Assembly: GCF_007859715.1 (NCBI RefSeq)
Contig: NZ_SJPG01000001.1
Span: 6,094,001 to 6,158,000, forward strand
Source of the DNA: Rubinisphaera italica
Lineage (GTDB): Bacteria > Planctomycetota > Planctomycetia > Planctomycetales > Planctomycetaceae
Reading direction: 5' to 3'
Length of the DNA: 64,000 nucleotides
Shown: positions 36,591-47,075 of the stretch, piece by piece
Layout: the number at the start of each line of letters is the position of its first letter
Numbering within the stretch: position 1 is the first letter of the stretch
Made by a program: the position numbers and the translations under genes
The notes under the pieces: model-generated
The model's database searches: none
What the model was told of the DNA's origin: nothing
What the model saw: the letters and a program-made list of their open reading frames with translations, nothing else

Positions 36591-37231
36591 AGTCGCTGGG
36601 TATGCTTCGAATACGGTTTCAAATCGTTCTCGGTTGCTTCTGGAATCGTTCTGAAAACCTTCCTGTCTATGAGCAAAGTCTTGCCGAGCACTGCGACGAT
36701 CGCAAATGCAGTCAAGAAATTCCGCAATGTTAATCTACAAATGCCCTATTTAACTGTGTAATACGCTCTGAGACTATTGAACGCGATCAAGCGTCAGTCT
36801 GAAAATGTTGACATCTGAGAAATATCGAGTTGATATTGAATGCCCCAGCCTCCACAAGATGTAGTGGTTTAGAAAGTATTCTTCACAAAATGAACGAATT
36901 GCTTTACAGCTGCGATTTACGTTTGTAAAACATGCTCACTTCATCGAATTGATCTTGACGAGCCCGTAAGGATGCGGGGAGGGACGATGAAGAAAACGCA
37001 ATTTATGATGATTCGATTCAGGACTTGTCAGGGACGATAAGTATGTCGATGTTCTTTACCTGGTCAGACAATTTGCTGCCGTCTGATCCGAACTTCGCAA
37101 CAGTTTTCGTGCTTTGAGTTTGTTTTGCTTTCAATCTGATTAACTTGCACGCATCAATTTCATTCATGCAGTTTGATTTGTATGAGATTTTGAAGTTGGT
37201 GTGTAGAGCAGTTTCATGGAAGGAACGACCG
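36591..37231. other. 641-bp intergenic region with possible leader peptide
   Basis: No conventional gene is supported. The only candidate is a 17-codon ORF at 36987-37040 with a strong ribosome site (GGGGAGGGACG). The rest is AT-rich with no recognised RNA motif. Confidence 0.5.
36987..37040 (+). CDS. Possible short leader peptide (17 codons)
   Basis: ATG at 36987 is preceded by GGGGAGGGACG at ideal spacing and by a small hairpin (CCCG...CGGG, 36963-36979). The peptide is MKKTQFMMIRFRTCQGR, then TAA. It lies 190 bp before the amidotransferase-like gene. No leader-type codon run is obvious, so it may be chance. Confidence 0.25.
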   Translation: MKKTQFMMIRFRTCQGR

Positions 37232-37996
37232 ATGACAACGAAGCCTATTATTGGAATGAACTGTGATTTTCGACCAGCCCGCAAAGATGCCACGGCTCTG
37301 AGCTGGATCAACACCGGATACTACGACACAATCACAGCTGGAGGCGGTATCCCGCTCATCGCTCCGCCATATGCTGATGACAATGACCTTAAGCAATTCC
37401 TCAACATGGTCGATGGAATTGTTCTTACAGGCTGCAAGCTCGATCTGGATCCCGTCGCAATTGGATTGGAAAAACATCCTGCGACGCGACAGATGCCCAA
37501 CCGTCGGGAAGATTTTGACCGACGTCTGGCCAAAATGGCTTACGATCTGAAAATTCCCGTGCTCGCCATCGGTTCCGGCATGCAACTGATGAATGTCATT
37601 TGTGGCGGCACCTTATTCAATGATCTTCAGGAAGGCGTTGCTCGACCACTACAGCACCGCGACTCTGTGGAAAGCACACTGCGACACGTTCTGGAAATCG
37701 TTCCCGGAACCCGCATGGACGACATTTACGGACCTGGTGAAATTCGCGTCAATAGCGATCATCACATGGCTGTCGATCAACTCGCTGCTCCTTTCAAAGT
37801 GGGAGCAACAACGCCCGATGGGATCATCGAAGCTTATGAAACCATCAGCGACGACTGGTTCTGCCTGGGAGTTCAGTTCCATCCCGAATCCGACAGTGCC
37901 TCTGCTCTCGATATGCAAGTGATCGAAGCGTTCATGGAATCCTGCAAAGAGCCGGTTCCAGAATTCCTTAGCTTCACACAAGGCCGTGCTGCCTAG
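37232..37996 (+). CDS. Gamma-glutamyl-GABA hydrolase (PuuD)-like class I amidotransferase, catalytic Cys absent
   Basis: The 254-residue protein follows the peptidase C26 layout: IIGMNCDFRP start, DGIVLTG, then VLAIGSGMQLMNVICGG, and GVQFHPES. In active members the nucleophile sits in G-I-C-R-G-M-Q; here the line reads A-I-G-S-G-M-Q (Gly114), so the Cys is missing while the His-x-Glu part remains. It is therefore probably inactive as a hydrolase or uses another mechanism. The ATG at 37232 has AAGGAACGACCG before it. A strong terminator follows. Confidence 0.8.
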   Translation: MTTKPIIGMNCDFRPARKDATALSWINTGYYDTITAGGGIPLIAPPYADDNDLKQFLNMVDGIVLTGCKLDLDPVAIGLEKHPATRQMPNRREDFDRRLAKMAYDLKIPVLAIGSGMQLMNVICGGTLFNDLQEGVARPLQHRDSVESTLRHVLEIVPGTRMDDIYGPGEIRVNSDHHMAVDQLAAPFKVGATTPDGIIEAYETISDDWFCLGVQFHPESDSASALDMQVIEAFMESCKEPVPEFLSFTQGRAA

Positions 37997-38026
37997 TTGA
38001 ACTGTATTACCATCAAAATAAAAAAT

Positions 38027-38059
38027 GCGGAGCCCGATTATCGAGGCTCCGCTTTTTTT
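38027..38059 (+). terminator. Rho-independent terminator
   Basis: GCGGAGCC (38027-38034) and GGCTCCGC (38045-38052) form an 8-bp GC-rich stem followed by seven T (38053-38059), 31 bp after the amidotransferase-like gene. The A-run before it means it may also end transcripts of trpF from the other side. Confidence 0.9.
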
Positions 38060-38150
38060 GTAGTTGAAGATTGAGGGACCAAACGAGCAATCTTAACCCG
38101 AAGCGTCAGCGAGGGGACGGCATCCCTCTAATAAAACGACTCCTCTCCGA

Positions 38151-38816
38151 TCAAATGGCTGACACCGCATTCTTTAAAAACTGCTCTACCAGCTGAGGAT
38201 TTTTCTGGTCGTCCTGTTCTACGCCGCTGGCGACATCAACTCCCCAGGGATGGACGATTGAAATCGCTTCTGCAATATTTTCGGGAACCAACCCCCCCGC
38301 AAGAATCAATTTCGGGAGCTTTTCCTGATCATAGTCTCTGGCCAGCGATGCCCAGTCGACCGTTTTGCCACTGCCGCCGTAGAGTCCGGGAACGCGGGCA
38401 TCGATCAGGCAAGCAGTGATGGAAATCTGATTCCGTAGGAGAGAATCCAATTGACTCAATAATGGAGAAATTCCTTCGTTGCCCAATCGGTACACCCAGA
38501 TCAACGAATGATCTCTGAGAGGATCGAGATCTTCGGGCTGATAATCTCCATGTAGTTGAACATGAGTCAGGAGAAGCTCATTAGCGATCTCTGCAATTTC
38601 CTTGGGAGTTTGATCAACAAAGACACCAACACGTTCAATCGGATCTGAGATTTTCAGGATGATTTCTCGTGCCAGTTCCCTTGTTACCGAACGTGGGGAT
38701 TTCTGGTAGAAGTTTAATCCAATGGCAGCAGGCTGAAACTGCGAAACCATTTCGGCATCCTGTATTGATCGGATTCCACAGATTTTAATCCACAGTGGGC
38801 AAGCTGTTTCGTCCAT
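38151..38816 (-). CDS. trpF: Phosphoribosylanthranilate isomerase
   Basis: The 221-residue TIM barrel shows LWIKICGIRSIQDAEMV (catalytic Cys in KxCG), AIGLNFYQKSPRSV, VGVFVDQTPKEI, HVQLHGDYQPEDL, DARVPGLYGGSGKTVDW (with catalytic Asp), LILAGGLVPENI and GVDVASGVE. It converts PRA to CdRP in tryptophan synthesis. The start is either the ATG at 38816 or a GTG nine bases upstream; neither has a good ribosome site. It is not adjacent to other trp genes; trpD lies 4.2 kb away. Confidence 0.93.
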   Translation of the reverse strand: MDETACPLWIKICGIRSIQDAEMVSQFQPAAIGLNFYQKSPRSVTRELAREIILKISDPIERVGVFVDQTPKEIAEIANELLLTHVQLHGDYQPEDLDPLRDHSLIWVYRLGNEGISPLLSQLDSLLRNQISITACLIDARVPGLYGGSGKTVDWASLARDYDQEKLPKLILAGGLVPENIAEAISIVHPWGVDVASGVEQDDQKNPQLVEQFLKNAVSAI

Positions 38817-39025
38817 TGAATTCACAGTTCTGTCGCGGTCTGGTGTTGTGTATTTGTGAAGAGAATGTCAGGTTATTAAACTGACACTGCGAATAGTTGT
38901 TAACTCAATCCTTCACGATGAGAATTTGTTTTACACAGGCTGACAGCTTTGAGCAATTACGAATCCAATTTTTAGACAGACTTTCAATCATAGCGATACC
39001 GGTTGAATTCTGATCAGGTCACGGA

Positions 39026-40366
39026 ATGAATGTCGTCATATTAGGTGCGGGGACCGTTGGGGCATCCATCGCAGCTTTGTTGTGTGAAAATCAACATAAT
39101 GTCCGGCTGGTCGACTCCAGTAAAGAAGCCCTGGCTCGATCGGGGGAAGATCTCGATGTGCAGACAATTCATGGCTCTGGGTGCGATGCCGTAACTCTGT
39201 TTCAAGCGGATGTCCTCAATGCCGATCTTTGCCTGGCGGTCACCAGTGATGATGAAACGAATCTGGTAGGAGCCTCGTTATGTAGTGCAATGGGGTCTAA
39301 ACGCAGCATTGCCAGAATTTTTGACCCCAGATATCTTGATTACAGTACCTTTGATTATCGTCGCCATTTTAAAATAGACAATCTGCTTTCTCTGGAAAAA
39401 TTAACTGGCCTCGAACTTGCCAAAGCCATTCGCGCTAACGGTTTGTTCAAACTGGAAACGTTCGCACGCGGTGGAGTCGAAATTCACGAAGTCGAAGTGC
39501 AGGAAGGCTCTCGCGAAGTTGGAGTTCCACTTAGAGACATCAAAATGCCAGCTAATGTTCGCATTGGACTGGTGACAAGCAGCGGGCGTTCCTATATCCC
39601 ACATGCCGATGATGCATTTGGTGTCGGGGATCGAATTACCCTGGTTGGTGAGCGAGATGTTTTACGGAGCGTCGTCAAGATGTTTCAGATTAAAGCTCCT
39701 CCCCGGCTCGATGTGATCATCGCCGGTGGCGGAAAGGTGGGATACTATCTGGCGAAAACGCTCGAAGGGGAGAGGTATCGCGTCACAATAATGGAGTCGG
39801 ATGAGGAGCGTTGCCAATATTTGGCCAGAAGTTTGCCGAAGGCGACCATTCTGCTGGCCGATGCAACCAGTCAGGCAGAAATGCGGGAAGCCCGGGTCGG
39901 GTTTGCCGATATCTTTGTCGCTTCGACGGGACGGGATGAAGACAATATTATTTGCGGTGTCGAAGCACGGGAATTGGGAACTGCAAGAATTTTGAGCGTT
40001 GTCCGTCGTCCCGACTATGTGAATGTTCTCGAAAAATTGCAGATCGATACAGCCGTCAGCCCACGCGAAGTTATGGCACGGCAGATATTGGGGATGGTCT
40101 CCGGTGGACCATTGCTCGCTTCCGAAGAGACGGCAGATGGAGAGGTCTTGATTTGGGAACTCGAAGTCAAAAAGAATTCGCCAGTCACGAAATTGCCGCT
40201 TAAAGAACTTTCTCTGTCCAAAACCTTATTGGCTGCGATTGTCCGCGATGATTTTGTGAAAGTTCCGACCGCAGAAGATGTCCTCAAGCCGGGGGATTCT
40301 GCAGTAGTGCTGGTGAACAAATCTCAAGCCTCCGAAGCGATTAAATTGTTTATTCCATCGCCGTAA
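39026..40366 (+). CDS. trkA: Trk system K+ uptake regulatory protein TrkA
   Basis: The 446-residue protein has two RCK units. Each has a Rossmann motif ([17 protein letters not shown] at 3; [19 protein letters not shown] near 230) followed by a TrkA-C domain. This cytoplasmic subunit gates the TrkH/TrkG potassium channel with NAD(H) or ATP. No trkH gene is in the window. The ATG at 39026 follows GATCAGGTCACGGA. Length is typical. Confidence 0.93.
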   Translation: MNVVILGAGTVGASIAALLCENQHNVRLVDSSKEALARSGEDLDVQTIHGSGCDAVTLFQADVLNADLCLAVTSDDETNLVGASLCSAMGSKRSIARIFDPRYLDYSTFDYRRHFKIDNLLSLEKLTGLELAKAIRANGLFKLETFARGGVEIHEVEVQEGSREVGVPLRDIKMPANVRIGLVTSSGRSYIPHADDAFGVGDRITLVGERDVLRSVVKMFQIKAPPRLDVIIAGGGKVGYYLAKTLEGERYRVTIMESDEERCQYLARSLPKATILLADATSQAEMREARVGFADIFVASTGRDEDNIICGVEARELGTARILSVVRRPDYVNVLEKLQIDTAVSPREVMARQILGMVSGGPLLASEETADGEVLIWELEVKKNSPVTKLPLKELSLSKTLLAAIVRDDFVKVPTAEDVLKPGDSAVVLVNKSQASEAIKLFIPSP

Positions 40367-40441
40367 ATTGTTTGATCACATTGCGTTCCGCCATTAACGA
40401 TAACAATCATTTTTGAATCGCCTGTTCCATACGAAAAATCC

Positions 40442-40651
40442 ATGTCTACGATCTCCATTACACTCAACGGCCAGGAAACCTCCATTCCAGAGAACACTTC
40501 CATTAGCGATCTCCTCGAACAACGGGCTCTGGATTCTCGTTATCTGGCCGTCGAAAGAAATCGGGAACTTGTGCCGCGGCGTCAGCATCGTGAATGTCAG
40601 TTGCAATCAGGAGATGAAATTGAAATTGTGACGCTTGTTGGCGGTGGATGA
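40442..40651 (+). CDS. thiS: Sulfur carrier protein ThiS
   Basis: The 69-residue ubiquitin-like protein ends LVGGG, the flexible tail whose terminal Gly-Gly is adenylylated and thiocarboxylated to donate sulfur for thiazole synthesis. ITLNGQETSIPENTSISDLLE and the AVERNRELVPR loop match the family. thiG follows 113 bp downstream; the gap contains palindromic repeats. Confidence 0.93.
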   Translation: MSTISITLNGQETSIPENTSISDLLEQRALDSRYLAVERNRELVPRRQHRECQLQSGDEIEIVTLVGGG

Positions 40652-40663
40652 ATAATCTCGCAG

Positions 40664-40723
40664 GTCAGGCAGTACCTGACATGATTAACCATGAACGTCT
40701 AAATTCGTCAGGCACAGTCTGAC
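40664..40723. repeat. TCAGGCA/TGCCTGA palindrome, family 2, double copy
   Basis: GTCAGGCAGTACCTGAC (40664-40680) and GTCAGGCACAGTCTGAC (40707-40723) lie between thiS and thiG. Related palindromes are at 49018, 56732 and 58144. Confidence 0.75.
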
Positions 40724-40764
40724 CAACAGATTCTGAATCAGTCATTAACACGAATCAATAAATT

Positions 40765-41595
40765 ATGTCCGAGTCTAAAAAAACAGAGGCCTCTCTCGTT
40801 ATCGGGAGTCATTCCTTTACCTCGCGTTTAATTGTCGGTACAGGAAAGTACGATACCTTTGACACGATGCGGGATTGCCTGGAAATCTCGGGAGCGGAAG
40901 TGATTACTGTCGCCGTTCGCAGAGATCGCCTGATCGATTCTGAAGGTCGCAATATTCTCGACTATATCGATCTGAAGCGCTACACGATTCTTCCGAACAC
41001 GGCTGGCTGTTTTAATGCCGACGATGCCGTGCGTGTGGCGCGACTGGGGCGGGAAATTCTTGAAGGTCTGGAAAACCCGGGAGCCGATTGGGTCAAGCTC
41101 GAAGTCCTTGGTGATAAGAAAACACTATTACCCGATCCGCTCGCGACTCTGCAGGCCACAGAAAAACTTGTCGCTGAGGGTTTTCAGGTGCTCGTCTACA
41201 CGACAGACGATCCCATGACGGCTCGTCGACTACAGGAAGCAGGAGCAAGTTCGGTCATGCCGGCAGGCAGTCCAATCGGCAGTGGTCAGGGGATTTTGAA
41301 TCCCAATAATATTCGCATCTGTCTGGAATATCTCAAAGAACACGATTCCAGTTATCCAGTCATTGTCGATGCCGGCGTCGGCACGGCTAGCGACGTTTGC
41401 TTCGCGATGGAGTTGGGAGTTGATGGTGTTTTGCTGAATACTGGCATTGCAGGCGCAGCAGACCCACGAAAGATGGCCAGAGCGATGAAGTTGGCTTGTC
41501 AGTCTGGTCGCGATGCGGCAGGGGCGGGTCGAATTCCACGAAAATTGTACGCAACGGCATCCAGCCCAGAAATCGGTCAGATAAAATTGGGATAG
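40765..41595 (+). CDS. thiG: Thiazole synthase ThiG
   Basis: The 276-residue protein has [18 protein letters not shown] at the N-terminus, [49 protein letters not shown] with the Schiff-base Lys, [17 protein letters not shown] and [30 protein letters not shown]. It condenses deoxyxylulose 5-phosphate, dehydroglycine and ThiS-thiocarboxylate. Operon with thiS is likely. ThiO/ThiH is not seen nearby. Confidence 0.95.
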   Translation: MSESKKTEASLVIGSHSFTSRLIVGTGKYDTFDTMRDCLEISGAEVITVAVRRDRLIDSEGRNILDYIDLKRYTILPNTAGCFNADDAVRVARLGREILEGLENPGADWVKLEVLGDKKTLLPDPLATLQATEKLVAEGFQVLVYTTDDPMTARRLQEAGASSVMPAGSPIGSGQGILNPNNIRICLEYLKEHDSSYPVIVDAGVGTASDVCFAMELGVDGVLLNTGIAGAADPRKMARAMKLACQSGRDAAGAGRIPRKLYATASSPEIGQIKLG

Positions 41596-42122
41596 GTCTT
41601 TCACTCCGGGCACTTCCTGATAGAGGCCTTGCCATTCAGGGCATATCCGCTATCATCCCGGCCAATTCCGATCAGAAGTATTCCTGTTAAAAAGTAGGAA
41701 ATTACTTCGATTTATCGCTGGTACAGATGTTCTCTCTTTACTATTATCTCCATCTTAACATTTTATGTTCTCCGTTCTTGTGCGAGTTATTTCACGCGAA
41801 CGAACACGACAATCCAATGACTTTATCAATTGCCGGATGCTATTGAGCCCTCAGCAGGATGCTCTCCCAAATTATGAAACCAGATATGGTTTCCAATCAG
41901 AATCTTTCAACGTGGATGTATTTCATTTCACAGAAAGTGATAACGCTACTGGTCATAATGGAACAAACTCGTAGTATTCATCAGCTTGTTTGGTGATCTA
42001 CGAGAGATGATCAACATGCTTGCTCGTAAGCGGGCATGTAAACGGCAGGAGAATTTTCGGACACCATCCGACGAAGGGAATATTGTCTACCCCTTCGAAC
42101 TTCAGGAATATAAGGAGAGAAG
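41596..42122. other. 527-bp intergenic region with structured 5' leader of the next gene
   Basis: No gene is supported. The stretch before the thioredoxin-YHS gene holds a hairpin CGAAGGG...CCCCTTCG (42071-42096) a few bases before its AAGGAGAGA ribosome site, and a CAGCAGGATGCTC motif at 41852. A 69-codon open frame at 41765 lacks ribosome site and family features. Confidence 0.5.
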
Positions 42123-42959
42123 ATGTCAAAATTAACACGTAATGCTACGTATTTACTCGCCACATGTGTTGCCCTGGTGGGGTTGATGGAGAGTGCAGTT
42201 CAGGCAGGCAGTCTGAAATGGGAATCTGACTACGATAAGGCTAAAAAGCAGGCAGTTGTGGAATCAAAGCCGCTTCTGATCATGTTCACCGCTTCCTGGT
42301 GCGGACCTTGCAAGCGAATGAAAAGTTCAACGCTTTCCAACAGCAAAATCGAGCACGAAATTGAAGCCAATTTCATCCCTGTAATGATCGACACAGATGA
42401 TAATCCAGGTGTCACTCGAAAATTCGGCGTGAGTGCGATGCCAACAATTGCTGTGGTTGATCCCACAACCGAAAAAGCCGAAAAAGTTCGTGGTTATCAG
42501 GGAACAAGCGAGTTTTTGTCTTTCCTGGACAGAAACAAGTCGGAAATTAATCTCGCCTCAGCCACCGAACTGGTCATGGAAGAAGGCAACGGCGAAGTGC
42601 TTGCAGAAGACTGCCTCGTCAGTGCGATTGAAGAGCACAAGCTTGTCGACGGCGACAAAAAGTTCTCCAGCACACACGATGGCTATGTCGTTTATTTTGC
42701 ATCAGCAGAGAACAAAAAGAAGTTCGATCAGAATCCAGAAAAATTCTGGCCGGAACTCTCCGGGAACTGCCCGGTTCACTTGGCAGAAACCGGAAAACTG
42801 ATGCGTGGCGAAGTCCGTTGGGTCGTGTCTTTTGACAACAAACTTTACATGTGTCATTCAAAATCACACGCTGACAAATTCGTGCAGGCACCTGCGAAGT
42901 TTATCGCAACTGCAATGACTAAAATCAGTGCCAAAGGCTCTGAAGCGGCTCTGCGATAA
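42123..42959 (+). CDS. Secreted thioredoxin-fold protein with two YHS-like domains
   Basis: The 278-residue protein has a signal peptide (hydrophobic core YLLATCVALVGLMESAVQA), a thioredoxin domain with redox site CGPC at 60-63 (FTASWCGPCKRM) and cis-Pro MPTIAVVD, and two C-terminal YHS-like units: CLVSAIEEHKLVDG...YVVYFASAENKKKFDQNPEKF and CPVHLAETGKLM...LYMCHSKSHADKFVQAPAKF. YHS domains are linked to metal handling, so a periplasmic thiol or metal (copper) delivery role is plausible but unproven. The start has AAGGAGAG upstream. Confidence 0.85.
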   Translation: MSKLTRNATYLLATCVALVGLMESAVQAGSLKWESDYDKAKKQAVVESKPLLIMFTASWCGPCKRMKSSTLSNSKIEHEIEANFIPVMIDTDDNPGVTRKFGVSAMPTIAVVDPTTEKAEKVRGYQGTSEFLSFLDRNKSEINLASATELVMEEGNGEVLAEDCLVSAIEEHKLVDGDKKFSSTHDGYVVYFASAENKKKFDQNPEKFWPELSGNCPVHLAETGKLMRGEVRWVVSFDNKLYMCHSKSHADKFVQAPAKFIATAMTKISAKGSEAALR

Positions 42960-42992
42960 TTCGCGGATTCCGCTCCACTCGATGATATGTTT

Positions 42993-43022
42993 AAAGCAGG
43001 CCTCTAAGCCGAGGCCTGCTTT
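42993..43022. terminator. Bidirectional terminator between thioredoxin-YHS gene and trpD
   Basis: AAAGCAGGCCTC (42993-43004) and GAGGCCTGCTTT (43011-43022) form a 12-bp stem with a 6-base loop, flanked by T on the plus side, between convergent genes. Confidence 0.85.
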
Positions 43023-44057
43023 TTATGTTGGCGTTGCAAAGGCTTGTGTGAACTTGCTCAATTCCTCAAGTTTCTTTCGCGCCATTCCGGAGTCGATCGC
43101 ATTCTGAACTTGTTCGACTCCTTCTTTGAGCGTGCTGACTTTCCGACTCGTCCACAATGCGGCAGCAGCGTTAGCGACGGCGATATTTCTGGCTGGCCCT
43201 GCTTGACCGGCTAAAATTCCTTGAATCATTTTTGCCGATTCGATTGCCGAATGAACCTGAATCTCTCCGACCTCACAGGCTTGCAGTCCAAATTCTCCTG
43301 GTGTCCAGATCAACTCCGTAATCTGGTTGTTCTCCACAAGATAAACCGTCGTCGTTCCCCACAGGCAAACTTCATCCAACTCATTGTTCCCGCATACGAC
43401 AGCTGTACGTTCTGTGCCGAGCGTACATAACGCTTCTGCCAGTTTCCTGGCCCATTCGTTACGAATCGTCCCTACCAGTTGAAACTCGGCTCGTGCAGGA
43501 TTTGTCAGTGGGCCCAGCATGTTGAATATGGTTCGTGTTTTCAGAGCTTTGCGAATTGGAACCACATGCTTCATCGCCTGATGCAGTAATGGTGCAAAGC
43601 AGAAACCAATCTGGACGGCTTCAATACATTGATCGACTTGCTCGGGAGTCAGCGTGATTGCCACACCGAGTTGTTCCAACACATCGGCACTTCCACTCGT
43701 GCTCGAAACGGAGCGATTACCATGCTTGGCCACACTCATTCCTGAAGAGGCACACAGTATGGCAGCCGCGGTGCTGATGTTGAATGTGTGCAGTCCATCT
43801 CCACCTGTCCCGCAAGTGTCGAGAAGTCCTGCTCCAGATTCGCGAATCGGCGTGCACTTTTCACGCATCACCCGAGCAGCCCCAGCTATTTCAGAGACAC
43901 TTTCTCCTCGACTTGCCAAAACAGATAGAAACCCGGCAGTCTGATACGGGTCACTCAAGCCATCCATCAATTCATTCACAACTCCCCGCATCTGCTCTTC
44001 GGAAAGAATTGCCCCTTTGAGGACATCGTGATAAGCCGTCTGCAGCAAGTCGTTCAT
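43023..44057 (-). CDS. trpD: Anthranilate phosphoribosyltransferase
   Basis: The 344-residue protein shows [24 protein letters not shown] (PRPP-binding), [56 protein letters not shown]. It transfers phosphoribose to anthranilate in tryptophan synthesis. TrpD is separate from the amidotransferase here. The ATG is at 44057. The nth gene lies upstream (ends 47 bp before the start), so they may share a transcript. Confidence 0.95.
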   Translation of the reverse strand: MNDLLQTAYHDVLKGAILSEEQMRGVVNELMDGLSDPYQTAGFLSVLASRGESVSEIAGAARVMREKCTPIRESGAGLLDTCGTGGDGLHTFNISTAAAILCASSGMSVAKHGNRSVSSTSGSADVLEQLGVAITLTPEQVDQCIEAVQIGFCFAPLLHQAMKHVVPIRKALKTRTIFNMLGPLTNPARAEFQLVGTIRNEWARKLAEALCTLGTERTAVVCGNNELDEVCLWGTTTVYLVENNQITELIWTPGEFGLQACEVGEIQVHSAIESAKMIQGILAGQAGPARNIAVANAAAALWTSRKVSTLKEGVEQVQNAIDSGMARKKLEELSKFTQAFATPT

Positions 44058-44103
44058 GGGTCAAATCGATGTGAAAGTGTTGTGAAGTAATTAGGATTCC
44101 ACT

Positions 44104-44799
44104 TTATGATTTTGTGCTGAGCACTGGCAAGCCAACTCGCGGACAGATCGTCAGCATGGGGCACTCCTCACACTTTGGTCGGCGGGCAATACACGTTTGC
44201 CGACCCAGGCGAATCAGTCGGTGAGAGAAATTGATCCATTCCTCCTCCGGCAGTCGTTGCATCAAATCCTGTTCGATTTTTTCGGGCGTCACCTCAGAGG
44301 TCAACCCGAGTAACTGCGAAATCCGTCGAACATGAGTATCAACAACAACGCCCGAAGGAATTCCAAACCAGGTTCCCAGAACCACATTAGCCGTTTTGCG
44401 TCCAACACCGGGAAGAGCCGTTAAGTCGGAAAGTGTCTCTGGTATGACTCCGGCATGCTGCTCAACCACTCCTTTGGCCATGCCAATTAAGTTTGTTGCC
44501 TTGGCTCGAAAGAATCCCAGCGAATGGATAATCTTCTCGACATCCGCTTGTTTTGCCTTGGACAGTAAAAACGGATCGGGATACTTTTTGAACAGTTTTG
44601 GTGTGACCTGATTGACGCGTGCGTCGGTACATTGAGCAGAAAGAATGGTCGCGACCAGCAGTTCGTAAGCGTTGTGGTGAATCAATTCACATTCGACATG
44701 AGGATAGTTCTCCTGCAATTGATCGACGACAGCTGTCACATGTTCGGGAGAGACACGTCGTTTGCGCCGGCGTTTCACCGTACTTTTTTTTACGGGCAT
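44104..44799 (-). CDS. nth: Endonuclease III (DNA glycosylase/AP lyase)
   Basis: The 231-residue protein has [38 protein letters not shown] (helix-hairpin-helix with catalytic Lys) and [10 protein letters not shown] (catalytic Asp), then [17 protein letters not shown], the Cys-X6-Cys-X2-Cys-X5-Cys iron-sulfur cluster. It removes oxidised pyrimidines. The N-terminus is basic ([12 protein letters not shown]). The ATG is at 44799. Length is close to E. coli Nth plus about 20 residues. Confidence 0.95.
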   Translation of the reverse strand: MPVKKSTVKRRRKRRVSPEHVTAVVDQLQENYPHVECELIHHNAYELLVATILSAQCTDARVNQVTPKLFKKYPDPFLLSKAKQADVEKIIHSLGFFRAKATNLIGMAKGVVEQHAGVIPETLSDLTALPGVGRKTANVVLGTWFGIPSGVVVDTHVRRISQLLGLTSEVTPEKIEQDLMQRLPEEEWINFSHRLIRLGRQTCIARRPKCEECPMLTICPRVGLPVLSTKS

Positions 44800-44866
44800 G
44801 CCAGTAGACTTTCTTCATACCCGGAGGCTAACCGCACTTATCTCATGCAGGAACGGATTAACTTCC

Positions 44867-44975
44867 TTCTCTCTGGGGAGAAGGTGGCCGAAGGCCGGAT
44901 GAGGGGATTCCTGCGACGTTCATATTACAATTCACACGGATTCCCTCACCAACCCTCTCCCGGAGGGAGAGGGGA
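44867..44975. repeat. Intergenic GAAGGTGGCCGAAGGCCGG-type repeat
   Basis: Left half (44867-44916, CTCTGGGGAGAAGGTGGCCG then a GAAGGCCGGATGAGGGG tail) and right half (44943-44974, CCCTCACC...CTCTCCCGGAGGGAGAGGGG) are complementary at their ends. I recognise it as a repeat seen in many bacteria. It lies between nth and rpsA. Confidence 0.75.
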
Positions 44976-45001
44976 CACGACAATAGAGTAGCCGTGACCG
45001 A

Positions 45002-46789
45002 CTACTTACTAAAATCAGTCGGATTTCCAAAAAGTCCGCCGCCCGAACCGCTGCTGGTTCCACCCCTGAGAGTTTCACGGCGTTTCTCGGCTTCTTCGCG
45101 GAACTTCTGCATGTCTGCCGCTTCGGCTTCCCGTTTGGCGACTTCTTCTGGCGAGAGTTGCGGCTTCGGTTTGACCGCTTTAATCGACAGGGAAATTCGA
45201 CGTTTGTTCTTATTAACTTCCAGAACTTTCGCTTCGATTTCCTGACCAACTTTTACAACTTCACCCACGTGATTCACGCGTTTGAAGTCCAACTCACTGA
45301 TATGAACCAGCCCTTCGAGACCCGGCTCGATTTCCACAAACGCACCAAAATCGGTCGTCTTTTTGACGATCCCCTTGATGACTGTCCCTTTCGGATATTT
45401 TTGATCCGCATATTCCCAGGGATTTGCCAGAAGTTGCTTCATTCCCAAGCTGATCTTTTTCTTACCACGATCGAGACTCAGGATTTTGACTTCGACCTGA
45501 TCGCCTTCGGAAATCACATCGGAAGGGTGATTGACACGAGTCCAGCTCATTTCTCGAACATGAACTAATCCATCCAGCCCACCGATATCGACGAATGCGC
45601 CGTAATCTTTAACCGATTTGACAATCCCCGTTCTCTGCTCTCCCTCTGCGATTGTTTCCCAGACCTTAGCTTCGTTTGCTTTACGTTCTTCCTGCATAAT
45701 CGACTTGCGGCTGACAATCAGATTTCGCTTCTTGGGATTAACGTCAATTACTCGAACAGTCATCTTTTGACCGACATACGTTTCGAGATCACCCACAAAG
45801 CCAAGGTCGACCTGACCAGCTGGCATAAAGCCTTTCAACTGACTCACAATAACCGAGAGTCCGCCTTTGTTCGTTTTTTCAACCGTACATTCGACAATCT
45901 GTCCGGGGGCCAATGAGTTCCAGTCGCCGCCGGCACGATGGACGGCTGAAGGAAGAGCCAGTTCAATAATCCCTTCGGCTTCATTAACCGACCCAACCAT
46001 CACTTCAATTTCACTGCCAACTTCCGGGATTTTATCGTCTTCGATATTTCGACGAGCCAGAATTCCAGAAGAACGATAGCCGATATCAATCAGCAATTGT
46101 TCTTCATCAACGGATTCCACTTTACCTTTTAATTTCGTTCCCGGTTCGAGTTCACTGTCATCCTTGGGGGTTCCTGTGGATGAGTTGCTTGAATTTTGAG
46201 TGGCATCGCTGCCAGCCGGTGAACCGGACATCGCAGCGGCCAGTTGAGATTCGAGGTCGCCATCGAGATCTTCTAATGCAGGGATTTCTACTGGTCCCTG
46301 GTTTGGTACGGCTTCTGCAGAATTAGATTGCTGCGGAGTACCTGCCTGTGAAGACGAAGACTCATTCAAATCCCGCATAGTCCCGGAATTGATCGACGGT
46401 TTTGCTTTTGCCTGGCTGGCATCGACCGTGGGATTGAGTTCAAACTTGCGGGCAGGTTCTTCGGCGGCTGGATCAGTCGTTGTTTTCTCAGAAACCGGTT
46501 CAGGAGTTGTCTCATTCGCCGCCGGAGCTTCTGCTACAGATTCCGTAGCCGGTGCGGGCTGTTGGGCAGCCGGTTCCTCTGCGACAGGTTCGGGGGCAGG
46601 CGTAGAATCGGTTGTCGTTTCAACCTGTTCTTCCTCTCGAGGAGGGTTGGCTGGGGAAACAGCCTCCGGCTCACTCGGTGTCGCCGCGGACGGGTCGGCA
46701 GCCGACTCCTCGGTGCGATTAGGATTGTTTTCGACATCCGCCTGTTGTGTGGTCTCGCTATCCGATACCGGTTGTTCTTCCAAACTCAT
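45002..46789 (-). CDS. rpsA: 30S ribosomal protein S1 with acidic N-terminal extension
   Basis: The 595-residue protein has four S1 RNA-binding domains (about 215-282, 293-362, 381-452, 465-538), the last two with the strong pattern [29 protein letters not shown] and [28 protein letters not shown]. The first 210 residues are low-complexity Glu/Ala/Thr/Pro/Ser. E. coli S1 has six domains and no such extension. The ATG at 46789 gives this start. It binds mRNA and aids translation initiation. It is monocistronic as far as seen. Confidence 0.85.
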   Translation of the reverse strand: MSLEEQPVSDSETTQQADVENNPNRTEESAADPSAATPSEPEAVSPANPPREEEQVETTTDSTPAPEPVAEEPAAQQPAPATESVAEAPAANETTPEPVSEKTTTDPAAEEPARKFELNPTVDASQAKAKPSINSGTMRDLNESSSSQAGTPQQSNSAEAVPNQGPVEIPALEDLDGDLESQLAAAMSGSPAGSDATQNSSNSSTGTPKDDSELEPGTKLKGKVESVDEEQLLIDIGYRSSGILARRNIEDDKIPEVGSEIEVMVGSVNEAEGIIELALPSAVHRAGGDWNSLAPGQIVECTVEKTNKGGLSVIVSQLKGFMPAGQVDLGFVGDLETYVGQKMTVRVIDVNPKKRNLIVSRKSIMQEERKANEAKVWETIAEGEQRTGIVKSVKDYGAFVDIGGLDGLVHVREMSWTRVNHPSDVISEGDQVEVKILSLDRGKKKISLGMKQLLANPWEYADQKYPKGTVIKGIVKKTTDFGAFVEIEPGLEGLVHISELDFKRVNHVGEVVKVGQEIEAKVLEVNKNKRRISLSIKAVKPKPQLSPEEVAKREAEAADMQKFREEAEKRRETLRGGTSSGSGGGLFGNPTDFSK

Positions 46790-47075
46790 GAGATCTCTGA
46801 TCTGACCAACGTCAGTAAACTAAAGGAAATTGATAGACACCATCATCGATGAACGTCAGGTGAACTGCGAAATTGTAACAGATTGAAAGGATTCAATCCC
46901 CTCTTCGCTTACTCAGATTCTAACATGACTTCAAATCCAACGAAAAGCATAGGCACGTAATTAAGTGAAGGATTTCAAAAAACATGTCTGATAAAATAGC
47001 GAAGTTCTGCAACCAATTCTTCTGAAATTTAATCAATACGATGTAAAAGCAACAAGGACAGGGTGGTGATTTGCT

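Noticed and set aside
41765..41974. 69-codon frame in the gap before the thioredoxin-YHS gene
   Set aside because: No ribosome site, no known family, ordinary intergenic codon use.
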